From: Oscillospiraceae bacterium
GTDB lineage: Bacteria > Bacillota > Clostridia > Oscillospirales > Oscillospiraceae
Assembly (NCBI GenBank): GCA_031264545.1
Contig: JAISDV010000202.1
Location: 1 to 8,713, forward strand
Reading direction: 5' to 3'
DNA: 8,713 nucleotides
Part shown: one piece after another, positions 1 to 4,365 of the stretch
Position numbering within the stretch: position 1 is the first letter of the stretch
Layout of the letters: the number at the start of each line of letters is the position of its first letter
Made by a program: the position numbers and the translations under genes
Notes under the pieces: generated by a model
Database searches by the model: none
What the model was told of the DNA's origin: nothing
What the model saw: only the letters and a program-made list of their open reading frames with translations

Positions 1-1
1 T

Positions 2-169
2 ATTTTCCGCTCTGCCGCGCCGATTTTCCTTGAAATAAACCCATTATTCCTGCGAAAAATCGACTTGCATAGCAAAAAATATAGCCCGTCGGCCACGCAC
101 GCCGATTTCGTCAAACAAGCCCTAAATTCGCTCGAAGCTGTCGGTGGACTGTGTATTTGTGCCCGGTGA
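2..169 (+). CDS. C-terminal fragment of a probable LysR-type transcriptional regulator (5' part outside window)
   Basis: An open frame enters from the left edge and ends at TGA 167-169, giving 55 visible residues. The pattern P-L-x-x-R-x-I-x-L-x-x-x-K-x-x-S-P-x-A followed by a final hydrophobic helix (DFVKQAL) resembles the end of the LysR substrate-binding domain, where a beta strand is followed by 'SPxAxxF' and the last helix. LysR proteins are cytoplasmic DNA-binding regulators that respond to small molecules. Neither the DNA-binding helix-turn-helix nor any catalytic-type motif can be checked because the N-terminal part lies outside the window. It points toward the convergent recombinase cluster and is unlikely to be co-transcribed with anything here. 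A - strand frame is also open across this stretch, so the strand choice rests on the LysR-like pattern alone. The assignment is moderate. Confidence 0.45.
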   Translation: MFRSAAPIFLEINPLFLRKIDLHSKKYSPSATHADFVKQALNSLEAVGGLCICAR

Positions 170-229
170 TTTAAATAGGAGTTTATTTTGATAGGTAGAG
201 TGTCTAAATCAGAACGGGCTTGTTCCATT

Positions 230-352
230 GCAAAACCGGCTAAAGCCGATTCTTCCATATCCGTGTTCCCTTTTTCCTTCAAAACCAGACCAAAGCTTCG
301 TTTTGATGGGGGGATGGCGGAATGAAGGAACTGGTTTTAGCCGGTGTTTCCT
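230..352. repeat. Imperfect inverted repeat pair (ACCGGCTAAA arms) beside the end of the collagen-like frame
   Basis: The + strand near 232-255 carries ACCGGCTAAAGCCG followed by ATTCTTCCA. The reverse complement of about 322-352 reads ACCGGCTAAAACCAG followed by TTCCTTCA. About 22 of 31 aligned bases match by eye. The left arm is itself a small palindrome (CGGCT-AA-AGCCG). Between them is a second inverted pair, TCAAAAC at 279-285 and GTTTTGA at 300-306. The stretch 170-378 has no convincing gene. The unit could be a degenerate small insertion or a terminator-like structure; I cannot tell which. Confidence 0.35.
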
Positions 353-361
353 ATTTATAAA

Positions 362-403
362 CGGGCCTGTCGTGCCGGTCACGCCGGTCGGACCTGTGAG
401 ACC
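362..403 (-). other. Short collagen-like Gly-X-Thr repeat, one frame off the Cys-rich ORF
   Basis: Read on the - strand from 403, the codons give GLTGPTGVTGTTGP: four G-X-T triplets and a final G-P. This Gly-X-Thr pattern is typical of the bacterial collagen-like proteins of Firmicute surfaces and spores. In this frame a TAA stop lies about 30 bases upstream, and no ribosome binding site precedes the repeats. The adjacent cysteine-rich ORF (379-495) runs through the same bases in another frame. One added base after the CC at 405-404 would join the two as ...Cys-Cys-Pro-Gly-Leu-Thr-Gly... After the repeats the frame turns into unremarkable sequence (FINRKH and onward). I read it as a remnant, or as the start of a frameshifted collagen-like gene. 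Confidence 0.5.
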
Positions 404-495
404 GGACAACAGCAGTAATATCCCGCATTACAGCGGCAGCACCCGTACTGGACATCGCAGCGTGAACAGCGGTATTTGGAAATCATGTTACTCAT
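379..495 (-). CDS. 38-codon cysteine-rich small ORF, probably the head of a frameshifted collagen-like protein
   Basis: The ATG at 495-493 overlaps the stop of the preceding recombinase-like gene (ATGAGTAA) and follows AAAGGAAAG at 506-498, a plausible ribosome binding site that would couple its translation to the upstream gene. The predicted product has 38 residues, eight of them cysteine, arranged C-x2-C-x5-C-C-x-C-x5-C-C-C, then Pro and a short tail ending at TGA 381-379. Only about 7 codons separate the CCC-Pro motif from the end. A neighbouring frame over the same bases encodes collagen-like G-X-T repeats, and Cys-rich heads followed by G-X-T repeats are known in Firmicute collagen-like proteins. 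A one-base deletion near 404 is therefore the simplest explanation. Alternatively it is a genuine small metal-binding or disulfide-rich peptide. No signal peptide is visible. Confidence 0.5.
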   Translation of the reverse strand: MSNMISKYRCSRCDVQYGCCRCNAGYYCCCPVSQVRPA

Positions 496-1237
496 ATCTT
501 TCCTTTTTGAACTCTACAGTCTGTTTTTCCGCCGCGGTATACGCTTCGGGAAGGGATGCGGAGGCGAGGCGGAGATCTCCGCGGATGAGCCGCCAGTAAT
601 GGCCGTTCGGCAGCGGGCTGCCGCTGTCCGCGTCGATGAACAGCGGGGCGCTGTCGTCCGGACGCGCGTAAGCGCGCAGCGCTTCCAGATATTCCGCCAG
701 CCGCTCCGCCGCAAATCCGTTGAGCAACACGCGCCGCCCCGGCGCCGGCTCCAGCTGCGCCTGTTTTCGCTCATAGCAGCCCGCCGTCAGCGCCTGCAGC
801 TCCGCCGGGCGGATATCCGTCTCACGCAGCAGCGTCAGGATTGTGCTGTCCCGCAGGCGCACAAACTCGGGCATGTCCCGCAGCATCATCTTGTTCCTGC
901 GTTTGCGTATCCCCGTCACACCCTCAGGAAACGCCGACGCCGTGCCCCGCGTTAAAGGATTATCCTTCCGCAGGCCCTCCTGCACGAGATAGTCCATAAA
1001 GGCGCTCACATCCGTGTACCAGCTGATCAAAACATCCTTCCTGTTGGATATCCGCGCCGACACTGCCCGCTGTATTTCCTTGTCCTCCGCCGTCAGCAGC
1101 CGTGTCTCTCCGCCCAACGCCTCCGCCACGTGCCAGAGCAGCTGGGTGCGCCGCCGCACCGCGGATTCCGCCCTGCCGCGCGCCCGCAGCAGGCTCGCAT
1201 ATCGTTCGATCGGTCCCGGTTCCTGCTTATCTTTCAT
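488..1237 (-). CDS. Truncated tyrosine-recombinase-like protein A (lacks the HxxR...H...Y half)
   Basis: The product has 249 residues. Residues about 10-95 resemble the helical core-binding (SAM-like) domain of tyrosine recombinases, ending in FMDYLVQEGLRKDNPL. Residues about 124-160 match the start of the catalytic domain: 'FVRLRDSTILTLLRETDIRPAEL' is the equivalent of the usual RD-x-A-I-L...GLRxxEL block and keeps the first catalytic Arg (R143). Strand-like 'GRRVLLN' (168-173) and 'NGHYWRLIRGDL' (211-222) follow. The protein then ends without the HxxR, the LGH or the nucleophilic Tyr, so it should not cleave DNA. Its start overlaps the stop of the upstream paralogue (ATGA, 1237-1234) and is preceded by GGAGG 8 bases upstream. 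Its own stop overlaps the Cys-rich ORF. I infer a DNA-binding accessory or regulatory role. The family is reasonably clear; the function is not. Confidence 0.7.
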   Translation of the reverse strand: MKDKQEPGPIERYASLLRARGRAESAVRRRTQLLWHVAEALGGETRLLTAEDKEIQRAVSARISNRKDVLISWYTDVSAFMDYLVQEGLRKDNPLTRGTASAFPEGVTGIRKRRNKMMLRDMPEFVRLRDSTILTLLRETDIRPAELQALTAGCYERKQAQLEPAPGRRVLLNGFAAERLAEYLEALRAYARPDDSAPLFIDADSGSPLPNGHYWRLIRGDLRLASASLPEAYTAAEKQTVEFKKERYE

Positions 1238-1992
1238 CCTTTGGTCCTCCGTCTCCTTTCAAACTCCGCCGCGCGCAGCGCCCGCCGAATGATGTCCCAG
1301 TAGTGCTCCTCTGCCAACATTCCACCGTCTGCGGTTTCAGTGAACAGCAGGGAATCGGCCGTCAGCACGCGCCTCTGCCCGGACCCTCTCGGAAGCATAA
1401 GATATTCCTCCAGCAGCCGCTTCGTGTCCTCATTGAGATGCGCATGTCTTCGCGGTCCCGCGCTCAGCCACCCCAGCTCCCAGTTGTAGCAGCCCAAGGC
1501 CATGACCCGCAGTTCCTCCGGAAACAGGAAGGTCTCGGTCAGCAGCGCTAAAATCACCCGATCCCGCAGCTGCCGGAATTCCGCCGCCGCCTGCGGCAGC
1601 TCTCCGATCCGGCTTCTCCGCAGCGCCTTCGCCTCCGCGTCGATCTGTTTCAGAGCCGGTATGTTCAGAGGAATATCTTCCCGCAGCCCTTTCCCGATCA
1701 GGAACATAAAAAAGAGCTTCATAGGCGAACGCCAGTCAGCCAGCGGGGACTGCATCCTGAACGCGATCTGCGCCATATCCTTCTCCGTGACCGTTATGAG
1801 CGTTTCCTCGCCCCCCGCCAGCCGCGCCGCGGACCGTACGTACCCGACGTATGTCCGTGCCGTTTTCTTCACCCGTCCCCGCGCAAGCAGCCAGTCGCTA
1901 AATTCCTTCATCAAACTGATATCCAACCCGCTTTTCCCCCTTTTTTTACTCTGCGCAATGACCTCCCCTGCCCCGCTGTTTTTTCTCCCCAT
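1234..1992 (-). CDS. Truncated tyrosine-recombinase-like protein B, catalytic Arg replaced
   Basis: From the first ATG the product is 252 residues. It is a paralogue of the downstream gene. Shared blocks are LLARGR-x5-R (35-46) against LLRARGR, a G-G-E segment (60-63), 'FMFLIGKGLREDIPL' (95-109), 'FRQLRDRVILALLTET' (139-154), 'ALGCY' (165-169) and 'HYWDIIRRAL' (230-239). At the position of the first catalytic Arg the sequence is FLFPEEL, with Phe157 instead of Arg, and the HxxR, H and Tyr motifs are absent. It is therefore very probably non-catalytic. The ATG at 1992-1990 lies inside a 27-bp palindrome and has no Shine-Dalgarno sequence. The homologous region begins near Met28 (ATG 1911-1909), with TTG at codon 23 as another option, so the true start is uncertain. 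It overlaps the next gene by four bases (ATGA). The terminator of the integrase gene separates it from that upstream gene. Confidence 0.65.
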   Translation of the reverse strand: MGRKNSGAGEVIAQSKKRGKSGLDISLMKEFSDWLLARGRVKKTARTYVGYVRSAARLAGGEETLITVTEKDMAQIAFRMQSPLADWRSPMKLFFMFLIGKGLREDIPLNIPALKQIDAEAKALRRSRIGELPQAAAEFRQLRDRVILALLTETFLFPEELRVMALGCYNWELGWLSAGPRRHAHLNEDTKRLLEEYLMLPRGSGQRRVLTADSLLFTETADGGMLAEEHYWDIIRRALRAAEFERRRRTKG

Positions 1993-2010
1993 ATCTGTTA
2001 TATCGGGAGA
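1984..2010. repeat. Left palindromic site, inverted copy of the site at 3596-3638
   Basis: This is a 27-bp interrupted palindrome: arms TCTCCC-n-ATAT and ATAT-n-GGGAGA around the 5-base spacer CTGTT (1995-1999). The stretch ATATCTGTTATATCGGGA (1991-2008) is the exact reverse complement of 3606-3623, including the asymmetric spacer. Inverted arms around a short conserved spacer are the layout expected of a tyrosine-recombinase core site, and an operator would not need a conserved spacer. The first ATG of the neighbouring recombinase-like gene (1992-1990) sits within it. Confidence 0.7.
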
Positions 2011-2052
2011 TCATACCCAGAAAGCCCGCAGCGGCGGCGCTCTCTCCGCCTC

Positions 2053-2124
2053 CTGACGGCGCGGCTGACGGCGTATACCGTTTAAAATTTAAAAAATGAC
2101 GGACGGCAAAGAGACGGCAAAGAG
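2053..2124. repeat. Left direct-repeat array (CTGACGGC units and a tandem 11-mer), possible integrase arm sites
   Basis: CTGACGGCGC (2053-2062) and CTGACGGC (2065-2072) recur in the same orientation and with the same 2-base gap at 3367-3386, on the other side of the integrase gene. TTAAAAAAT follows at 2089-2097, as it follows directly at 3387-3395 in the right copy. Further copies are TGACGGACGG at 2097-2106 and a tandem ACGGCAAAGAG (2103-2113 and 2114-2124). The integrase has an N-terminal domain of the arm-binding type, which binds short direct repeats in related systems, so arm-type sites are a reasonable inference. Confidence 0.55.
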
Positions 2125-2147
2125 AAAAAACATCCCCCGGCCGGGGG
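2125..2147 (-). terminator. Rho-independent terminator of the integrase gene
   Basis: On the - strand CCCCCGGCCGGGGG (2147-2134) forms a five-pair GC stem with a GGCC loop. It is followed by ATG and six T (2130-2125). It lies about 47 bases past the integrase stop and ahead of the recombinase-like pair, so the integrase is probably a separate transcription unit. Confidence 0.75.
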
Positions 2148-2193
2148 CCTCCGGCATAAGGGGACGTGGCTGCATACTTTTCTGAAATTGCCT

Positions 2194-3333
2194 CTATCCG
2201 GCTCCGGCAACAGCTTCGGGCCCGTACAGGCTGTCCAGCCTGTGCACCGCGGCGGCCATGCTCTCCGGCGTCGCGTCAGTGTAGACATCCAGTGTCATCT
2301 TCACGCTGGCGTGTCCTAACAGCCTGCTCAGCGCCGTGATGTCCGTACCCTTCTCGATGCTCCGTGTAGCAAAGGTGTGTCGCAGGGTATGGAAGCGCAC
2401 CGGGTCGAGTCCCGCCCGCTTGATCAGCTTCGCGAAGCGGCAGCGCACCGTCCGCGGCTCCGCGAAGCCGTCCTTGCAGGCGATTACGTGCTCGCCGGTC
2501 CCGCGCGTCCGGTCCTGTGACGCCAGCGCTCTTCTCAGCGGCTCCGCCATCGGGACGTCCCTGCGGGAATATATACTCTTGGGCGCGCCGAATACAAGCG
2601 CCGTTTTGCGCGCCCCGCCCTCTACCGCTATTCTTTGCAGTGTGCGCCTGACATGGATAACACCCGCCTCCAGGTCTATGTCCTCCCATTTCAGGGCACA
2701 GATCTCCCCGATACGCAGGCCCGCGTACAGGGCAAGCTGCACCGCAAGCCCGTCCTTATCCTTTGCGGCGGCACGCTCCAGCTTTTCCTGCTCGCGCAGG
2801 CGCAGGGCGGCTACCGGGACGAGCTCCTTTCGGGGGAACGCCACGCCGGCGCAGGGGTTGACCGGTATCGCATTTCCGGCTGCAGCCGCCTGCATGATCC
2901 GGCTCAACAAGCCCAGGACGTTGCGGATGCTGTTGGCGCTCAGCTCCGTCTCAGAGAGAAAGCGGATATGCGTCCGGATATCCTCCGGCGTGAGGCTTGA
3001 CAGCGGCCGCGCTCCGAAGGCGGGCAGCAGCCTTGTGCGCAGGAGGCTCGCGTAGAGCGCGAGGGTTGAGGGCTTGAGCGGCTTTGCGGCGGAACAGGAC
3101 GCCTCCGCCAGCCATGCGCGCGCGAACTCTCCGAAGGTACCCCTGAAGTATTCCGCATCCTGCTTCCCGGCATACAGCTGCCTGAGAGGCAGCAGCTTCG
3201 CTTTCACCTCTCCGTATTTACAGCCGTAGACGTAGCCGTAGGCGGGCCTGCCGTTTTTTTTCCTGCCCCGGATATACCGGCCCTCCCAACGGCCATCCTT
3301 TCGCTTGTAGATGTTCTCGCCTCTTCTTGCCAT
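2194..3333 (-). CDS. Complete tyrosine-type site-specific integrase
   Basis: The product has 379 residues. The ATG at 3333 was chosen because GGAGGAGG lies 7 bases upstream and the N-terminus (MARRGENIYKRKDGRWEGRY) matches the usual start of this clostridial integrase family; an upstream ATG at 3378 lacks such a site. Residues 1-50 form an arm-DNA-binding domain, about 65-155 the helical core-binding domain, and about 175-365 the catalytic domain. All catalytic residues are visible: R207 (GLRIGE), K252 (PKS), H315 and R318 (HTLRH), H341 (LLGH) and Y351 (LDVYTDA). It should cut and rejoin DNA at specific core sites through a 3'-phosphotyrosine intermediate. No excisionase, relaxase or phage structural gene accompanies it in the window. 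Direct repeats and, outside them, inverted palindromic sites flank it. Its terminator follows at 2125-2147. Confidence 0.93.
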   Translation of the reverse strand: MARRGENIYKRKDGRWEGRYIRGRKKNGRPAYGYVYGCKYGEVKAKLLPLRQLYAGKQDAEYFRGTFGEFARAWLAEASCSAAKPLKPSTLALYASLLRTRLLPAFGARPLSSLTPEDIRTHIRFLSETELSANSIRNVLGLLSRIMQAAAAGNAIPVNPCAGVAFPRKELVPVAALRLREQEKLERAAAKDKDGLAVQLALYAGLRIGEICALKWEDIDLEAGVIHVRRTLQRIAVEGGARKTALVFGAPKSIYSRRDVPMAEPLRRALASQDRTRGTGEHVIACKDGFAEPRTVRCRFAKLIKRAGLDPVRFHTLRHTFATRSIEKGTDITALSRLLGHASVKMTLDVYTDATPESMAAAVHRLDSLYGPEAVAGAG

Positions 3334-3366
3334 GCGCTTTCCTCCTCCTGTTTTTCCCCGGATTTT

Positions 3367-3395
3367 CTGACGGCGCATCTGACGGCTTAAAAAAT
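3367..3395. repeat. Right direct-repeat copy flanking the integrase gene
   Basis: CTGACGGCGC (3367-3376), two bases, CTGACGGC (3379-3386), then TTAAAAAAT (3387-3395). The left copy at 2053-2097 has the same elements in the same orientation, with 16 extra bases before TTAAAAAAT. It lies in the integrase leader, about 35 bases upstream of the chosen start, so a protein bound here could also influence integrase transcription. Direct repeats on both sides of an integrase gene suggest arm sites or the ends of a minimal excisable unit. Confidence 0.55.
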
Positions 3396-3465
3396 ACAGC
3401 CAGAGCTTTCAGCCGCACAAGTCCGCGCGCTTACAGAGGCTTGGAGACGCTCCCGGTATCCAGCC

Positions 3466-3494
3466 AATAGAAAATCGGAACATAAAAATGCCAA
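3466..3494 (-). promoter_or_regulatory. Candidate promoter for the integrase gene
   Basis: On the - strand, TTGGCA (3494-3489) is followed after 17 bases by TCTATT (3471-3466). The -35 element matches the sigma-A consensus at five of six positions, but the -10 element is weak. It sits about 130 bases upstream of the integrase start in the AT-richest stretch of this region. It is a candidate only. Confidence 0.3.
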
Positions 3495-3506
3495 TTTATG
3501 TCTATA

Positions 3507-3535
3507 TTGCAAAATGTTTAATTCGTGTGTAGTAT
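3507..3535 (+). promoter_or_regulatory. Candidate outward (+ strand) promoter inside the inverted-repeat-bounded segment
   Basis: TTGCAA (3507-3512), a 17-base spacer, then TAGTAT (3530-3535). As drawn it reads toward the palindrome at 3596-3638 and meets no gene; a weak terminator-like hairpin follows at 3651-3682. If the segment between the two palindromes were inverted, this promoter would face the recombinase-like pair. The matches to consensus are partial. Confidence 0.3.
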
Positions 3536-3595
3536 GAATAGAATTATGTATTTGTGGGAACCGGCAGCACGGACTGCTCAGCGCCCGTTTTGGGC

Positions 3596-3638
3596 TGCGT
3601 TTTTTTCCCGATATAACAGATATAGGGAAAAAAACGCA
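3596..3638. repeat. Right palindromic site (43 bp), inverted relative to 1984-2010
   Basis: Fourteen-base arms TGCGTTTTTTTCCC (3596-3609) and GGGAAAAAAACGCA (3625-3638) enclose ATAT-AACAG-ATAT, with one mismatched pair (G3610/A3624). The core TCCCGATATAACAGATAT (3606-3623) is the exact reverse complement of 1991-2008. The outer arm bases differ from those of the left copy but are symmetric within each copy, so the symmetry itself appears conserved. A 43-bp near-perfect palindrome may also form a cruciform or an RNA hairpin. Confidence 0.75.
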
Positions 3639-3908
3639 AAATAAAACAAAGCTCGTGCTTCGAATGAAACACGGGTCTTTTTCGTTCACCGTATTAAACA
3701 CTGGGAACCGTGCGGCGTCAACAGGTAATATTACCCAAACGCGGCTAAGGCCGTTCTCTTTTGCGGGGACTCCCGGCAATCGCCGCCCATTTGAACGCCC
3801 GGATAAGCCCCGCTTTTAATCAACGGGACTTTCGCCGCTTTGATCCTTTACGGACAGTCTTAACAGCGCGTTTAACTTTTGAATGACAATTTAAAAATAT
3901 ACCGCGAT
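3639..3908. other. Gene-free stretch with scattered small palindromes
   Basis: No frame here has a plausible start, ribosome binding site or recognisable product. Visible structure: a weak + strand terminator-like hairpin (GCTCGTG at 3651-3657 pairing with CACGGGT at 3670-3676, two wobble pairs, then five T); the perfect 12-bp palindrome GGTAATATTACC at 3724-3735; and a possible long-range stem, GCGGGG 3763-3768 with CCCCGC 3808-3813. A segment near 3733-3754 (CGGCTAAGGCCG) loosely resembles the palindrome at 237-248. It could be decayed sequence between the integrase segment and the fatty-acid operon. Confidence 0.4.
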
Positions 3909-3946
3909 ATGCCCTGCAAGATTTCAATTGCAGGGCATGTTTTTTT
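3909..3946 (+). terminator. Rho-independent terminator, + strand
   Basis: ATGCCCTGCAA (3909-3919) and TTGCAGGGCAT (3928-3938) form a perfect 11-pair stem with an 8-base loop, followed by G and seven T (3939-3946). No complete + strand gene lies just upstream. It may insulate the fatty-acid operon from upstream transcription, or be left from a lost gene. Confidence 0.75.
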
Positions 3947-3965
3947 GCGGCCGGCGAGTGTACGC

Positions 3966-4006
3966 GATTTTTTGACATACACTAATGACAGGATTTTTTG
4001 TGACAT
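3966..4006 (+). promoter_or_regulatory. Candidate control region with repeated TGACA and GATTTTTTG motifs
   Basis: GATTTTTTGACAT (3966-3978) and GATTTTTTGTGACAT (3992-4006) are near-identical direct repeats 26 bases apart, with a further TGACA at 3986-3990. The first contains a consensus -35 hexamer, TTGACA (3972-3977), but no good -10 lies at the right distance. A TATATT at 4028-4033 is the best -10 match in the area. The repeats could be regulator binding sites for the fatty-acid operon. The exact promoter is unresolved. Confidence 0.35.
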
Positions 4007-4038
4007 TTGCCGGATCGTGTATGAAACTATATTTTTAC

Positions 4039-4206
4039 GCGCATGTGCGCACTATGTGCGCACGCGCTTGGATTTAATGCCGCGGCGCGGGACGCGCCGC
4101 ATGGCGGTTTTTACAGTTTGCCGCGGGCAAACTGTAAAAACCCGGCTTGGGGATGAGCCGGTACACCGCGCGGCCGGCCGCCCCTCTTTTCCCGTTCCAG
4201 GAAAAG
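4039..4206. other. Tandem cluster of six inverted repeats in the leader region of the fatty-acid operon
   Basis: Nearly continuous hairpins follow one another: 4039-4067 (GTGCGCAC-TAT-GTGCGCAC with outer GCGC pairs), 4079-4105 (GCGGCGCG-GGA-CGCGCCGC with outer GCC/GGC), 4106-4142 (17-bp perfect arms), 4142-4161 (CCGGCT/AGCCGG), 4170-4181 (palindrome GCGGCCGGCCGC) and 4186-4206 (CTTTTCC/GGAAAAG). The first two share a design, each with an AT bulge on one side. None has a T-tract on the + strand, so they are not ordinary terminators. I do not recognise a known riboswitch. A structured leader RNA, DNA-level cruciforms or operators are all possible. Confidence 0.6.
4106..4142. repeat. Perfect 37-bp hairpin palindrome
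   Basis: GGTTTTTACAGTTTGCC (4106-4122), loop GCG, and GGCAAACTGTAAAAACC (4126-4142) pair without mismatch over 17 bp. It is the strongest structure in the leader cluster. It lacks a following T-run on either strand, and the AT-rich outer arms with a GC-rich centre differ from a normal terminator. It could be an operator or an RNA element. Confidence 0.75.
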
Positions 4207-4365
4207 GCGTTTTTCGCAGCAGTGCTTTATCGCAGTAAAAGTGCTGGCATGGGAATTGCTTTTTACACTATTGGCGGGTCCGTCCCGGTTATTTCAGAAA
4301 AAACAGCCGGCGCGTTATTCCGTCATTTTACAAAATCGTGTCGATTTGAAGGAGGAATACGAGGA

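Noticed and set aside
1..229. - strand open frame running off the left edge
   Set aside because: It is open but lacks a ribosome site and family pattern; the opposite strand shows a LysR-like C-terminal pattern.
188..325. Small + strand ORF beginning TTG after AGGAG (about 45 codons)
   Set aside because: It passes through the inverted-repeat block, has a rare start codon and shows no recognisable product. The evidence is too weak to list.
379..409. Programmed -1 frameshift joining the Cys-rich and collagen-like frames
   Set aside because: No slippery heptamer of the X-XXY-YYZ type is present at the junction. A simple base deletion or sequencing error explains it better.
2053..2124. CRISPR array in the TGACGGC repeats
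   Set aside because: Repeats are too short and too irregularly spaced, without unique spacers of uniform length or cas genes.
3334..3378. Earlier integrase start at ATG 3378
   Set aside because: It overlaps the direct repeat and lacks a Shine-Dalgarno sequence, while ATG 3333 has GGAGGAGG and the family-typical N-terminus.
3387..3779. - strand open frame of 130 codons upstream of the integrase
   Set aside because: No ribosome site and no family resemblance. It runs through the promoter region and palindrome; its FFPISVISG segment recurs at 1970-2010 only because of the inverted repeat.
4147..4365. N-terminal extension of the thiolase frame by 73 codons
   Set aside because: It crosses the hairpin cluster, has no ribosome binding site, and residues before 4366 do not resemble thiolases. 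A strong AGGAGG supports 4366.
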